Shown: positions 34,989 through 44,344, counted from the first letter of the stretch. The stretch: 64,000 nt of DNA from Martinezella rhizogenes (GCF_007002745.1 NZ_SGNY01000001.1:62001-126000), one strand, 5' to 3'. Notes: generated by a model not told the origin, from the sequence alone. Program-made: numbers and translations.

Positions 34989-35747
34989 ATGTCGGACGAT
35001 CATATTCTTGTCGAGCGGGTCGGCCATGCGCCTGACGTTCTGACCATCCGCTTCAACCGGCCGGAAAAGAAAAACGCCATCACCGATGCGATGTATCTGC
35101 GCATGGCACAGGCGCTGCAGGCCGCCAATGACGACCCGGAGATTCGCGTCGTTGCCTTTCTCGGCACGGAAGGCTGCTTCTCTGCCGGCAACGACATGGC
35201 CGATTTTCTCGCCTTCGCCATGTCGGGCGGGAAGGGCAAGCTCGCCGCACTCGAGTTTCTCAAAGCACTCGTCGCCTTCGACAAACCGCTGGTATCCGGT
35301 GTGGACGGGCTTGCCATCGGCATCGGCACGACACTGAACCTGCATTGTGATCTGACGGTCGCCTCCACACGCAGCCTGTTCAAGACCCCGTTCGTGGATC
35401 TGGCACTGGTGCCGGAAGCGGCCTCCAGCCTGCTCGTGCCGAAGCTTGTCGGTCACCAGCGCGCCTTTGCGCTGCTTGCCATGGGTGAGGGATTCTCGGC
35501 TGAGCAGGCAGTGCAGGCTGGCCTGATCTGGAAAGTCGTCGCCCCCGAGCATGTGGAGAGCGAAACGCTGGCGCTTGCCACCCGGCTTGCGGCCAAACCG
35601 CAGCAGGCGCTGAAGATCGCCCGCGATCTGGTTCGCGGCAACCCGGCCGATATTCTCGCCCGCATCGAAGAGGAAGGCCGCCATTTCATCGCGCAGCTGC
35701 AGAGTGCCGAAGCCCGCGCCGCCTTCGAGGCATTCATGCGCCGCTAG
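34989..35747 (+). CDS. Enoyl-CoA hydratase/isomerase family protein
   Basis: This crotonase-fold protein of 252 residues should act on the enoyl-CoA made by the preceding dehydrogenase. FLGTEGCFSAGNDMADFL holds the oxyanion-hole residues, and VDGLAIGIGTTLNLHCDL the second one. Its N-terminal part, ILTIRFNRPEKKNAI-like, is typical. One of the usual two active-site Glu positions reads PEAASSLLVPKLVG, with Glu present. The ATG at 34989 follows GAGGAGGTTCAG. The frame's earlier start would overlap the previous gene. Confidence 0.88.
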   Translation: MSDDHILVERVGHAPDVLTIRFNRPEKKNAITDAMYLRMAQALQAANDDPEIRVVAFLGTEGCFSAGNDMADFLAFAMSGGKGKLAALEFLKALVAFDKPLVSGVDGLAIGIGTTLNLHCDLTVASTRSLFKTPFVDLALVPEAASSLLVPKLVGHQRAFALLAMGEGFSAEQAVQAGLIWKVVAPEHVESETLALATRLAAKPQQALKIARDLVRGNPADILARIEEEGRHFIAQLQSAEARAAFEAFMRR

Positions 35748-35799
35748 TCGTTTCGGGGGACTAGGGACGGTTGCTCACCGTCTGGGAGCGCGCCACTTG

Positions 35800-35923
35800 T
35801 TTCTTCTCCCCGCCGGGGAGAAGTCCGCGGCAGCGGGATGAGGGGGCGGGGGTAGAGATATTCGGAGAGCTAGCCCCCTCATCCGACCCTTCGGGCCACC
35901 TTCTCCCCGGCGGGGAGAAGAAA
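35800..35923. repeat. 124-bp RIME-like repeat, copy A1
   Basis: The terminal arms are TTTCTTCTCCCCGCCGGGGA-type and its inverse. Inner arms carry GATGAGGGGGC and GCCCCCTCAT. The left inner flank is of the GTCCGCGGCAGCG type, the right of the CGACCCTTCGGGCCAC type. The centre reads TATTCGGAGAGCT, opposite in direction to copy A3. Compare 52555-52678 and 55783-55906. It can fold into a long cruciform and lies between the hydratase gene and a small secreted gene. Confidence 0.8.
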
Positions 35924-36038
35924 CTCGCGGCATCGTCGGAGTTTGGAAGCCTCTGTGCTTTTGAATACGGATTATATATCGTCCATCAAATCGGTCCGGA
36001 AAACGGATCGCACCGACTCTCCGTCCGAAGGCACCCGC

Positions 36039-36353
36039 ATGCGTCACCTTGTTTTCGCCCTGTCCGTCTTTCTTTCCGCCGCAACCGTTGCAGAGGCAGC
36101 AGCGATCACACGCTTGCCGGTTTCGGGCAGCAACATCATTCTGGTGCAGTCAAGCGATGACGACAGCCCGGACTATAATTCCGGCAACAGCCGCAGTCAC
36201 CAGCGCCGCGCGCGCTTCGTCTGCGTCATCACCCCGCCGGAAAGCGCCAATCGCCGCCGCCCGTATATCTGCCCGATCGAGCAGGGCCGGGTTGGCGGTG
36301 CCTGCCGCTGCTCGGGCGTGGTCGGCAACGGCACCGTCGATACCGCCTGGTGA
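36039..36353 (+). CDS. Small secreted protein of unknown function
   Basis: I do not recognise this 104-residue product. MRHLVFALSVFLSAATVAEA is a clear signal peptide. The mature part is rich in Ser, Arg and Asp and has four Cys (in FVCVITP, YICPIE, and ACRCSG) which could form two disulfides in the periplasm. The ATG at 36039 has only a weak GAAGG ahead. The open frame extends upstream into the repeat, which is unlikely to be coding. Its stop lies ten bases from the stop of the RNA methyltransferase gene, so the two converge. Confidence 0.6.
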   Translation: MRHLVFALSVFLSAATVAEAAAITRLPVSGSNIILVQSSDDDSPDYNSGNSRSHQRRARFVCVITPPESANRRRPYICPIEQGRVGGACRCSGVVGNGTVDTAW

Positions 36354-36363
36354 TTATTCCTGA

Positions 36364-37614
36364 TTATTTCTCCAGCACCGCCACCGCTTCCACATGCGGC
36401 GACCAGAGGAACTGGTCAACAGGTGTGACGCGGGTAACGCGATAGCCGCCCTCGACCAGTAGCGCCAGATCGCGCGCCAGCGTCAGTGGATTGCAGCTGA
36501 CGGCAACGATTTTCTTCACCGTGCTGCGGGCCAGTTCCTTGCACTGGACTTCCGCCCCGGCGCGCGGTGGATCGAACACGACGGCGTCGTAATTCTTCAA
36601 TTCGCTGGTCATCAACGGCCGGCGGAAAAGATCGCGTTTTTCGACGCTGACCGGTTTCAGGCCCTGCGTGTTGCGGGCGGCGAAATCCAATGCCTTCAGC
36701 GCCTTGTCTTCGGCTTCCACCGCATGCACCTTGCCTATGCGCGCCAGTCTGAGCGCAAATGTACCGGAACCGCAGAAGAGATCGGCAATGCGTTTGGATT
36801 TGCCGATATGGGCAAGCACCAGTTCCGCCATGGCGTCTTCGGCCTGTTTCGTCGCCTGCGTGAAACCGCCGGCGGGCGGTGAGACTGGAACGCCGCCGAA
36901 TTCGATGATCGGTTTTTGCGGTTCGATCAGGATTTCACCCGACAGCGAGACACGCGCGATGCCGCGCATGGCAAGCACCGTTTCCGTCAGCGTCCGCCGC
37001 TGCTTGTCGTTGACCGACTTGATACCCTCGACGGAAATATCCAGACCGGAAAGCGTTTCAAGAACGGTCATGCGGAACGGCTCGGCATTCGCCGTCATCG
37101 AAAGCCCGATGGCTCTGATAGCATCGAGGCGCGAGACGATGCCGGGCGAGGTGACGGGACATTCCTCGATGGCGACGATGTGGTGGCTGCTCGCCTGGCT
37201 GAAACCCAGCAGCAGACCCTTTTCCGTCCTGCGGGCGGCAAACACCGCGCGGCGGCGCTCGCCGGGGCGACAGATGACGAGATCATCCACATCAGGTGTC
37301 AGGCCCTTCGATTTCAGTGCCGAAACCACCAGCTCCCGCTTGAAGGCGTGGTAGGGCTGGTCGGCCAGATGTTGCAGCGAACAGCCGCCGCAGGTGCCGT
37401 TGACGCCTTCAGGGCCGAAGTGACGACAGACGGGTTCGCGGCGGTCCGCCGAAGCTTCCGCAATCGACATCACAGTGCCGTGGTCCTTCACTTTGGCGAT
37501 GGCCACCGTCTCGCCGGGTAGGGCGAAGGGCACATAGACCGGGCCGTCGGGACAGTGCGCGATACCGTCGCCCTGTGCACCAAGGCTCTTGATGGTGACG
37601 GTCTGTGTGCTCAT
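36364..37614 (-). CDS. RlmD/TrmA-family 5-methyluridine RNA methyltransferase
   Basis: The product has an N-terminal TRAM RNA-binding domain. An iron-sulfur-type cysteine set follows (CRHFG, then NGTCGGCSLQH), then a SAM methyltransferase domain with DLFCGSGTFALRLA, FDPPRAGA and the nucleophile in VAVSCNPLTLARDL. The Glu base lies in SPHVEAVAVLE. Such enzymes methylate C5 of uridine in 23S rRNA (RlmC/D) or tRNA (TrmA); the target is not certain. Its ATG overlaps the tlyA stop (ATGA), so the two are coupled. Confidence 0.88.
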   Translation of the reverse strand: MSTQTVTIKSLGAQGDGIAHCPDGPVYVPFALPGETVAIAKVKDHGTVMSIAEASADRREPVCRHFGPEGVNGTCGGCSLQHLADQPYHAFKRELVVSALKSKGLTPDVDDLVICRPGERRRAVFAARRTEKGLLLGFSQASSHHIVAIEECPVTSPGIVSRLDAIRAIGLSMTANAEPFRMTVLETLSGLDISVEGIKSVNDKQRRTLTETVLAMRGIARVSLSGEILIEPQKPIIEFGGVPVSPPAGGFTQATKQAEDAMAELVLAHIGKSKRIADLFCGSGTFALRLARIGKVHAVEAEDKALKALDFAARNTQGLKPVSVEKRDLFRRPLMTSELKNYDAVVFDPPRAGAEVQCKELARSTVKKIVAVSCNPLTLARDLALLVEGGYRVTRVTPVDQFLWSPHVEAVAVLEK

Positions 37615-38363
37615 GGCTTTTCGCCTCCGAGAAGAAATTCGATATTGCCGTCGCCGCCGGAAATCGGCGAAGGAATAAGCCCGAGGCTTTTCCAGCCCAT
37701 GTCTTCGACGAGCCAGCGTTCCAGTTCGGCGGCAACTGCGGGCGCGGTTTCCGGCTCCTTCAGAAGCCCGGCCTTGCTGATGGCATCACGCCCCGCCTCG
37801 AATTGTGGCTTGACCAACAGGATAGCCAGAGCACCCGGCTCCGCAAGCTCAAGTGCCGGGGCAAGCGCAAGCTTCAGCGAAATGAAGGAGACGTCGGAAA
37901 CGATGAAGCCGATGGGCCGGTCATCGATATCGTCAGTGGTGAGGAACCGCGCATTCAGCCCTTCCAGGCTGGTGACGCGAGGATCGTTCTCAATCCTTGG
38001 ATGGATCTGCCCGTGGCCGACATCGATGGCGACGACATGTTCCGCGCCGCGATGAAGCAGAACCTCGGTGAAACCGCCGGTGGATGCGCCGACATCGAGG
38101 CACTCAAGGCCCTTCGGATCGAGCTTGAAATGATCGAGCGCGGCCGCAAGTTTGAGGGCAGCGCGGGAGACGTAAGCCTGCGCCGGATCGGTAATCGTGA
38201 TCTTGACGTTTGCAGCGACGGTCTGGCTCGGTTTGGTGACGATTTTGCCGTTCACGCTCACGGTGCCGCGCGAAACCGCGTCGCGCGCACGCGAGCGGCT
38301 GGCAAAGTGGCCGAGCGACACAAGAAGCTGGTCAAGCCGTTCATTTTCAGATGTTTTGGACAT
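37611..38363 (-). CDS. tlyA: TlyA-family 2'-O-methyltransferase (S4 plus FtsJ domains)
   Basis: An S4 RNA-binding domain (about 8-60, RLDQLLVSLGHFASRSRARD) is followed by an FtsJ-like methyltransferase fold with LDVGASTGGFTEVLLHRGA, AIDVGHGQ and SDVSFISLKLAL, then LVKPQFEAGR. TlyA proteins methylate cytidine 2'-OH in rRNA; older annotation calls them hemolysins. ATG 38363 is preferred to a TTG at 38375. In related rhizobia tlyA usually sits just after dxs; here a 6.4-kb block separates them. Confidence 0.9.
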   Translation of the reverse strand: MSKTSENERLDQLLVSLGHFASRSRARDAVSRGTVSVNGKIVTKPSQTVAANVKITITDPAQAYVSRAALKLAAALDHFKLDPKGLECLDVGASTGGFTEVLLHRGAEHVVAIDVGHGQIHPRIENDPRVTSLEGLNARFLTTDDIDDRPIGFIVSDVSFISLKLALAPALELAEPGALAILLVKPQFEAGRDAISKAGLLKEPETAPAVAAELERWLVEDMGWKSLGLIPSPISGGDGNIEFLLGGEKP

Positions 38364-38633
38364 GGTCCCGTTCAATGACCGCCAAACCCCGCCGATGCAA
38401 GCGATTTATCACGGAAACGGCCCTGAATGCCGCTGCTCCCGGCCATGTTTGTGTTGCACCGCAAAGTCAGAATGTTCGATTAATCCAATATAAAGGCTTG
38501 TATTGCACTTTGTGCCCAAGGCCCGTGCGGCCACCGGAACCTGCCATGACGGCATCTCCTCCTATCCACAAAATTGCGACCGTTGCAGCGCAGACGCTTG
38601 CTCCGAGGCATCGGGTCGCCGAGAGAGTTTGCG

Positions 38634-40655
38634 ATGTCGCTGAAAAATCTCCCTATCAACCTGAAGCTCATAGCCACCTTCTGTGCCTTGATGAGCGTGT
38701 GCCTGCTCGCCTCCGCGGTCGTATTCTGGCAGACGCTGGGGAGCGAGCGTGTCACAATCGACAACAACCGGACCAAGGATATCATCCAGGCGGTGGACGG
38801 CGCGACGGCCGCCATGCTGGAGCAGGCCGTCAACCAGCGCGGCTTCCTGCTGTTTCGCAGCGACAGCACCTATAATGATGTTTTCGCCCAGCGCGACCTG
38901 ATGCTGAAGAAGCTTGACGAAGCCCGCGCGCTTGCCGCCGGCCAGCCGGATATCCTCAACTCCATCGACGACATGCAAAAATCCGCCACCGTCTTCTTCA
39001 AGGAACTGGCGGAACCGCAGATCGCTGCCCGCAAGACGACGGAAGCGCCGATTTCCGAAATCATCGAGATCGGCCGCAATCAGGCCAAGGGCCAGCTCGA
39101 CGGCTTCCGCGCCGCCGCCGCCAAGATCAAGGAACAGCTGAACGGCCTGTCCACGGCCTATGCCGCTGAACAGCAGGCAGCGGCGCTGAACCTGAAATAT
39201 GCGCTTCTGGGTGGCGGTGCCGTTGCCGGTCTTCTGGCCGTTGCCCTCATCTGGGCGCTGTCACGCTCGATCGTCACGCCGATCGTCGGCATGACTGCGG
39301 CAATGAGCCGGCTTGCCGATGGCAATCTGGACACGGAAGTTCCGGCCACGGATCGTGGAGACGAAGTCGGCAAGATGGCGAAGGCCGTTCTGGTCTTCAA
39401 GGAAGCCGGGCTGGAAAAATCCCGCCTCGCCGGTGAGACCGATCGCATGCGTTCCGCGACGGAGACTGAACGCCGCCGCAATGAGGAGGAACGGGCCAAG
39501 GACGAAGCCGCCAGCGCTTTTGCCAGCGCCGAGCTTGGCAAGGGCCTTGCCGCTCTCGCGGATGGCGATCTTTCCTATCGCATTGAAACGCCTTTTGCGC
39601 CCGCCATTGATCCGGTTCGCGTGAATTTCAACAGCGCCGTCGAAAAACTCCAGCAGGCCCTGCGCACGGTCGGCGAGAACGCTGCCGCGATCAATGCCGG
39701 CGCTTCGGAAATGCTGTCGGCCGCCGACGACCTGTCGCGCCGCACCGAACAGCAGGCTGCCTCCATCGAAGAAACCGCTGCCGCACTGGAAGAAGTCACC
39801 ACCACGGTGCGTGACAGTGCCCGCGGCGCGGAAGATGCCGGCAATCTGGTCCAGCGTGCGCGCACCGGTGCAGAAAAATCAGGCACCGTGGTCCGCAAGG
39901 CGGTCGCCGCCATGCGTGAGATCGAAAAGTCCTCGGGTGAAATCGGCAACATCATCGGTGTCATCGACGATATCGCCTTCCAGACCAACCTGCTGGCGCT
40001 GAACGCCGGCGTGGAGGCCGCCCGCGCCGGTGATGCCGGCAAGGGATTTGCGGTCGTCGCGCAGGAAGTCCGCGAACTCGCCCAGCGTTCCGCCAACGCC
40101 GCCAAGGAAATCAAGACGCTGATCAGCGCTTCCAGCCGGCAGGTGGAAAACGGTGTAAGCCTCGTGGATGAGACCGGCAAGGCGCTGGAACTCATCGTTT
40201 CGGAAGTCGAAGAGATCAACGCCCATGTCAGTGCCATCGTCGTCGCGTCACGCGAACAGGCGACCGGCCTGCAGGAAATCAACACGGCCGTAAACACCAT
40301 GGATCAGGGCACGCAGCAGAATGCCGCCATGGTGGAGCAGCAGACCGCCGCCAGCCATTCGCTTGCCCGCGAAGCGGAAGCGCTGAACAGCCTGCTTGGC
40401 CAGTTCCGGGTGGGCGGCGCACGTGCTGCCGTTGCGAGTGCCGGTGGATATTCTGCACCGCGCCAGTCTTCGGCCAAGTCTGCCTTCCAGCCGGCACCTG
40501 CCGCACCGGTCCGCAAGGCTCCGGTAAAATCGGCCTCCGCAACGGCAAGACCGGTGGCTTCGCCGGCCCGGGCGCTTGGCCAGAGCCTCGCCCGCGCCTT
40601 CGGTGGCGCTGCGGAAGCACCGGCTGCGAAAGATCAGGACTGGACCGAGTTCTGA
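38634..40655 (+). CDS. Methyl-accepting chemotaxis protein with C-terminal WxxF tail
   Basis: This 673-residue chemoreceptor has a first membrane helix at about 12-32. A periplasmic helical sensor region (about 33-185) with QRGFLLFR follows, then a second helix at about 190-212 and a HAMP domain (about 213-265). The signalling domain contains the hairpin-tip sequence [20 protein letters not shown] (about 444-463). The last five residues are DWTEF, matching the NWETF-type docking tail for CheR/CheB. The linker before it is Ala/Pro-rich. The ligand is unknown. No other che genes are in the window. Confidence 0.93.
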   Translation: MSLKNLPINLKLIATFCALMSVCLLASAVVFWQTLGSERVTIDNNRTKDIIQAVDGATAAMLEQAVNQRGFLLFRSDSTYNDVFAQRDLMLKKLDEARALAAGQPDILNSIDDMQKSATVFFKELAEPQIAARKTTEAPISEIIEIGRNQAKGQLDGFRAAAAKIKEQLNGLSTAYAAEQQAAALNLKYALLGGGAVAGLLAVALIWALSRSIVTPIVGMTAAMSRLADGNLDTEVPATDRGDEVGKMAKAVLVFKEAGLEKSRLAGETDRMRSATETERRRNEEERAKDEAASAFASAELGKGLAALADGDLSYRIETPFAPAIDPVRVNFNSAVEKLQQALRTVGENAAAINAGASEMLSAADDLSRRTEQQAASIEETAAALEEVTTTVRDSARGAEDAGNLVQRARTGAEKSGTVVRKAVAAMREIEKSSGEIGNIIGVIDDIAFQTNLLALNAGVEAARAGDAGKGFAVVAQEVRELAQRSANAAKEIKTLISASSRQVENGVSLVDETGKALELIVSEVEEINAHVSAIVVASREQATGLQEINTAVNTMDQGTQQNAAMVEQQTAASHSLAREAEALNSLLGQFRVGGARAAVASAGGYSAPRQSSAKSAFQPAPAAPVRKAPVKSASATARPVASPARALGQSLARAFGGAAEAPAAKDQDWTEF

Positions 40656-40686
40656 GCCGGATTTTCCGGATTGGATGCAAAAAATC

Positions 40687-40709
40687 GGGGGCCGTGAGGC
40701 CCCCTTTTT
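40687..40709 (+). terminator. Terminator after the chemoreceptor gene
   Basis: GGGGGCC and GGCCCCC with a GTGA loop, followed by five T. Confidence 0.9.
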
Positions 40710-40739
40710 GCATCAGCTTTTTCAGATGGGTAGCGCCGC

Positions 40740-41702
40740 CTAGGTGCCCTGTAGCCTGAACATTCGCTGGAAAAACACCTCGTCGGACAGGCGGTGAAGC
40801 AGGGCGGCGATGACGGCAGTTGCGGCAATGGCGAAAACCAGCCGTCCGACCAGAACGCCGTAAACATCGGCCCCCAGCGACATCACCACAAGTGTGTCTT
40901 CGATCACGCTATGGGCAAAACCCATGAACACGCAGGATAGAAACACCTGGCGTGGTGAGATCGCTCCTGATTGCGCTTCGCGGATCAGGAAACCCGCGCC
41001 GTAGGAAATTCCCAGAAACAAGCCGATGGCGGTGAGATGTTCGGCCTCGCCGCGAATGCCGGCAAGCCGCAAAAGGGGCGAAAGCGCCTTCATCATCAGT
41101 GCCAGAAGCCCGGTCAGCCTGAGGATTTCGAGGCCGAGGGACAGCACGAGAAGGATGACGAACATCCAGATCATGGTTTTACCGAGACCCAGGAGATAGT
41201 CCGCCCAATCCGGCGTGGCGCTCATGGCAATCCAGGCAGGGTTCACCGGCCCAGACAACCACCCCGTCACCTCCAGAACCTGATGCAGGAGAAGGGCATA
41301 AAGCAATCCGCCGCCGATGCGCAGCGCCGTTGTGACGAGCATGCCGGGTCCTGCTTTTTCAATGATCTTCTGCTCGATGGGCAGGCCGTGCGCGAAGAGG
41401 ATAAGCGCCGAAAAGACCGTGATATCCGCGCCACTGAGCGAGGAGGCGGGAACGAGTGTGAAGATAAGCGGCACGGCGCCCCAGATGCCGACCAGCATCG
41501 CTGTCAGCCAGGCGAGACCAAGCTCCGGCGGCAGCCCGACGAGGTTCATGACAGGCGCGAAGGCCGGCGCCACCGCCTCGATCGCGCCCATCCTCGACAA
41601 CAGCTCGGTCAGGATGGCAATCGGAACGGTGATCCGCACCAGCACCCAGTAGATATCAAGCGTTTCCTGGGTTTTCTGCCAGATGGTGACGAAAATGGGC
41701 AT
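40740..41702 (-). CDS. Nucleoside-recognition (Gate) domain membrane protein
   Basis: This hydrophobic protein of 320 residues has about eight to nine membrane segments and resembles the SpmA/SpmB and YjiG/YjiH nucleoside-recognition family, whose transport substrates are poorly known. The ATG at 41702 has GAGGAG at seven bases; the earlier start at 41729 lacks a site. It is divergent from an AsnC-family regulator with a shared palindromic operator. Regulator type and context suggest an amino-acid-linked exporter, but this is inference. Confidence 0.75.
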   Translation of the reverse strand: MPIFVTIWQKTQETLDIYWVLVRITVPIAILTELLSRMGAIEAVAPAFAPVMNLVGLPPELGLAWLTAMLVGIWGAVPLIFTLVPASSLSGADITVFSALILFAHGLPIEQKIIEKAGPGMLVTTALRIGGGLLYALLLHQVLEVTGWLSGPVNPAWIAMSATPDWADYLLGLGKTMIWMFVILLVLSLGLEILRLTGLLALMMKALSPLLRLAGIRGEAEHLTAIGLFLGISYGAGFLIREAQSGAISPRQVFLSCVFMGFAHSVIEDTLVVMSLGADVYGVLVGRLVFAIAATAVIAALLHRLSDEVFFQRMFRLQGT

Positions 41703-41777
41703 GTGAGGCTCCTCGAAGGTTGTCCTCATCCTCTAGGCCGAACCCATTCGCATTTGTGGTCAAAGATTGCAACTTCA

Positions 41778-41792
41778 TGCAATTTTATTGCA
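41778..41792. promoter_or_regulatory. Palindromic operator between permease and AsnC-family genes
   Basis: TGCAAT-TTT-ATTGCA is a perfect palindrome. TTGCA occurs again just upstream (TTGCAACTTCATGCAA), so a run of TGCAA half sites covers 41768-41793. Such A+T-rich half-site runs fit Lrp/AsnC octamers. It lies 30 bp before the asnC-type start. Confidence 0.55.
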
Positions 41793-41821
41793 AATCCATC
41801 CGCAAGAGATATGCTGACGGC

Positions 41822-42274
41822 ATGGATCGGATCGACCGGAAACTTCTGAACCTTTTGCAGGGCGATGCATCGCGTACCAATGTGGATATGGCCGATGAGG
41901 TGGGGCTGTCTCCTTCCAGCTGCCTGCGCCGCCTGCAACGGCTGCGCAAATCGGGGGTGATCGACCGTATCGTCGCGATCCTCAACCCCGCAAAGGCCGG
42001 GCGCGTGATCAAGGCGCTGGTGACGGTGGAGCTGAAACTGCACGGCGAGCAGCATATGCGCCGCTTTCTGGATATTGCCATTGCCGAGGAGGCCGTGTCG
42101 CATGCCTATGCCGTGACAGGTGCAAGCGATGTCGTGCTGATGCTGCGCCTGCGCGACATGGAGGAATTCGATGCCCTGTGCGACAGGCTGTTCCGGGACC
42201 AGCACAATGTCGCACGCTTCTTCACAATGGTCGTCATCAAGACGGCGAAAGAGGAAACGGCCATCAGGCTTTGA
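41822..42274 (+). CDS. Lrp/AsnC-family transcriptional regulator
   Basis: The 150-residue protein has the N-terminal helix-turn-helix MDRIDRKLLNLLQGDASRTNVDMADEVGLSPSSCLRRLQRL and a C-terminal RAM effector domain. The ATG at 41822 gives the normal N terminus; the frame extends 102 bases upstream through the operator. It probably controls itself and the divergent permease. An ACT-domain gene starts 27 bp downstream in the same direction. Confidence 0.9.
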   Translation: MDRIDRKLLNLLQGDASRTNVDMADEVGLSPSSCLRRLQRLRKSGVIDRIVAILNPAKAGRVIKALVTVELKLHGEQHMRRFLDIAIAEEAVSHAYAVTGASDVVLMLRLRDMEEFDALCDRLFRDQHNVARFFTMVVIKTAKEETAIRL

Positions 42275-42301
42275 GCGATTTTCAGGAAAGGTAATGTCCA
42301 C

Positions 42302-42685
42302 ATGGCGCCGCGCGTTAAATTGCAGGTTTTGGATGGCTCATACGGGGTGGCGCGGCTTCAGGCGTCTGATCCCATTCCGGCGTGGGCCGACGGCGGTGGG
42401 TTTGTCAGCATCAGCCGAACCGATGACGAACTTTCCATCGTTTGCCGGGAAGATCGCATACCGCAGGATGTGCGGGTCGATGCGGGCTGGTCGTGTTTCA
42501 AGTTTCAGGGGCCATTTGCATTTGATGAGACGGGCATCGTCCTGTCCGTCATCGCGCCTTTGTCGACCAACGGTATTGGAATATTTGTGGTTTCGACGTT
42601 TGATGGAGACCACCTGCTGGTGAAATCGCACGATCTCGAACAAACACGCGGTCTGCTGGCGGATGCAGGACATTCGCTCATTTAA
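42302..42685 (+). CDS. ACT-domain protein (CASTOR-like fold)
   Basis: The 127-residue protein contains a likely ACT pair: a first unit around LDGSYGVARLQ, then FVSISRTDDELSIVC, and ending in APLSTNGIGIFVVSTFDGDHLLVKSHDLEQTRGLLADAGH, typical of ACT_7 proteins. These often bind amino acids. Being co-directional with an AsnC-family regulator, it may sense or modulate the same amino acid. Its own ATG lies 27 bp after that gene. Confidence 0.72.
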   Translation: MAPRVKLQVLDGSYGVARLQASDPIPAWADGGGFVSISRTDDELSIVCREDRIPQDVRVDAGWSCFKFQGPFAFDETGIVLSVIAPLSTNGIGIFVVSTFDGDHLLVKSHDLEQTRGLLADAGHSLI

Positions 42686-42725
42686 AAACCCATGTCGCCA
42701 CAATGATTTTCTGAAGAGGTACGTT

Positions 42726-43088
42726 TTGAAGAGTGAAATTGAACTGCCGGTGCAAAAGCAGCTCGAGGCTTATAACGCCCGCGACATCGATGCATTCATG
42801 GGCTGGTGGGCGGATGATTGTCAGTATTACGCCTTTCCGGCGACGCTTCTGGCAGGAAGTGCTGCAGAGATCAGGGCGCGCCACATCGAGCGCTTCAAGG
42901 AGCCTGATCTGCATGGAAAATTGCTGACACGCATTACCGTCGGGAATGTCGTCATCGACCACGAAACGGTTACGCGGAACTTCCCCGAAGGCAGGGGAGA
43001 GATTGACGTTGTCTGCATCTATGAAGTTGAAAACGGAAAGATTGCCAAGGCGTGGTTCAAATTGAGCGAACCGCGGATATTGTCTTGA
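42726..43088 (+). CDS. SnoaL/NTF2-like small protein
   Basis: The 120-residue product has the NTF2-like fold pattern: a long N-terminal helix (VQKQLEAYNARDIDAFMGWWADD), an AARHIERF-like helix and a C-terminal sheet (VCIYEVENGKIAKAWFKL). Reaction unknown. A TTG at 42726, after GAAGAGGT, is used; the frame's earlier start at 42663 would overlap the preceding gene. Confidence 0.68.
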   Translation: MKSEIELPVQKQLEAYNARDIDAFMGWWADDCQYYAFPATLLAGSAAEIRARHIERFKEPDLHGKLLTRITVGNVVIDHETVTRNFPEGRGEIDVVCIYEVENGKIAKAWFKLSEPRILS

Positions 43089-43163
43089 AAACTCAGGCGT
43101 TCCGGAAATAAACGCTCGCTGCGATGGATTGGGACCATAAGGAGGTCTGAACCGGACTTTTGA

Positions 43164-43184
43164 CCCCGCGCCGTCTGCGCGGGG
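43164..43184. terminator. Hairpin between convergent SnoaL-like and ABM genes
   Basis: CCCCGCGC and GCGCGGGG with a five-base loop form a strong stem. A true T-run is missing on either side. It lies 75 bp after the plus-strand gene and 17 bp after the minus-strand one. Confidence 0.6.
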
Positions 43185-43201
43185 CTTGTCTGTTCCTCTA
43201 C

Positions 43202-43510
43202 CTATGCAGCGTGATCGGCCCGCATGGGATGCCAGACGGAAATATCCCGTGGGGCTTCCAGAAGCTCGGGCAGGGCATCATGCCACGCCTGACGATAGGG
43301 GCGATGAATCTGGACATCGAGCACGTCCTGATGGTCGCTCCAGGTCTCATGCAGCAGGAAGCGGTTCTCGTCTTCAACGTCCCGATGCAGGGTGGCATTC
43401 ACGAAGGTCTTTTCGTGCCGCATGGCGTCGAGAAGCGCATTCAGCAATTCAAGAAAGCGCTCGCGCTGGCCGTCGCGGACCTGGAAGCCGATGAGATAGG
43501 TGGTGTGCAC
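43202..43510 (-). CDS. Antibiotic biosynthesis monooxygenase-type (YgiN-like) protein
   Basis: This 102-residue dimeric alpha/beta-barrel type protein shows VRDGQRERFLELLNALLDAMRHEKTFVNATLHRDVEDENRFLLHETWSD, the ABM fold. Members act on quinols, or degrade haem, or metabolise signal lactones. It starts at a GTG (complement at 43508-43510) with GGAG eight bases earlier. That start lies five bases after the stop of the MmyB-type regulator, so they form one operon. Confidence 0.8.
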   Translation of the reverse strand: MHTTYLIGFQVRDGQRERFLELLNALLDAMRHEKTFVNATLHRDVEDENRFLLHETWSDHQDVLDVQIHRPYRQAWHDALPELLEAPRDISVWHPMRADHAA

Positions 43511-43515
43511 GGGTC

Positions 43516-44310
43516 TTACTCCTTTGCGCCTGGCATCAGGGCGGCGCGGGTTGCCGCATCGGCGGGGTAGAAACATTCCAGCACCAGTTCGGACAGCGTG
43601 ACATCGGTTGCGGTTCCGAAAACCGTGGTGGTGGAGATGAAGCTCAAAACGGCGCCCGAGACCGGATCGCGCAGTTGCAGCGGTATGGCCAGTGGATCGG
43701 CCCCGGCGGCATGGGGTGAGGCCTTCGGCGCGGGATAGGCCGAAAGCTCCGCATGCAAGTGGCAAAGCATCTCGTCTCCCGTTTCCTCGACCTGACGGCG
43801 CAGGCGCTCCAGCAGGTGATGCCGCCATTCGGCGAGGTTGACGATGCGCGAACTCAAACCCTGCGGGTGCAGGCTAAGCCTCAGGGCGTTGAGCGGCGGG
43901 CGAAGCAACTCTTCGGAAACACCGGCCAGAAGTGACGTGATCGCCTCATTGGCGAGAACAACGTTCCAATGCCGGTCGACGGCAAGGGCGGGGAAGGGCA
44001 TGTGGCCCTGGACCACGGTTTCGACGGCCTGCCGGGCCGCCGCCATGTCGGGCGCGTCCAGCGAGCGTTCGGAATGAACAGGCGCATAACCCGCCGCCAG
44101 CATCAGCCGGTTGGCGGCGCGGGCGGGCATGGAAAGCTGCTCCGCCAGTTTCGCGAGCATCTCGCGGCTGGGGGATGAACGCCCGCTTTCCACAAAGCTC
44201 AGATGCCGCGCCGATATGTCCGCCTCTATCGCCAGATCGAGCTGGCTCAACCTGCGGCGGGCACGCCATTCCTTCAGCACCTGGCCGACATGTTCTCGAT
44301 GATGTGTCAT
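43516..44310 (-). CDS. MmyB/XRE-type transcriptional regulator
   Basis: The N-terminal helix-turn-helix (about 8-62; LSQLDLAIEADISARHLSFVESGRSSPSREM) is followed by a MmyB-like ligand-binding region (about 85-250; LAVDRHWNVVLANEA, LAEWRHHLLERLRRQ, PLQLRDPVSGAVLSFISTTTVFGTATDVTLSEL). This regulator group binds hydrophobic molecules such as fatty acids. ATG at 44310. It faces a SnoaL-type gene across a perfect palindrome and is followed by the ABM gene. Confidence 0.85.
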   Translation of the reverse strand: MTHHREHVGQVLKEWRARRRLSQLDLAIEADISARHLSFVESGRSSPSREMLAKLAEQLSMPARAANRLMLAAGYAPVHSERSLDAPDMAAARQAVETVVQGHMPFPALAVDRHWNVVLANEAITSLLAGVSEELLRPPLNALRLSLHPQGLSSRIVNLAEWRHHLLERLRRQVEETGDEMLCHLHAELSAYPAPKASPHAAGADPLAIPLQLRDPVSGAVLSFISTTTVFGTATDVTLSELVLECFYPADAATRAALMPGAKE

Positions 44311-44344
44311 GCCCCGCAGCCTAGCAGAACATATCAGCAATGCG

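Noticed and set aside
43202..43828. A longer ABM protein of 208 residues
   Set aside because: The extra N-terminal part overlaps the MmyB-type gene out of frame and is rich in Arg, Gly and Pro. A GTG with a good ribosome site lies just after that gene.
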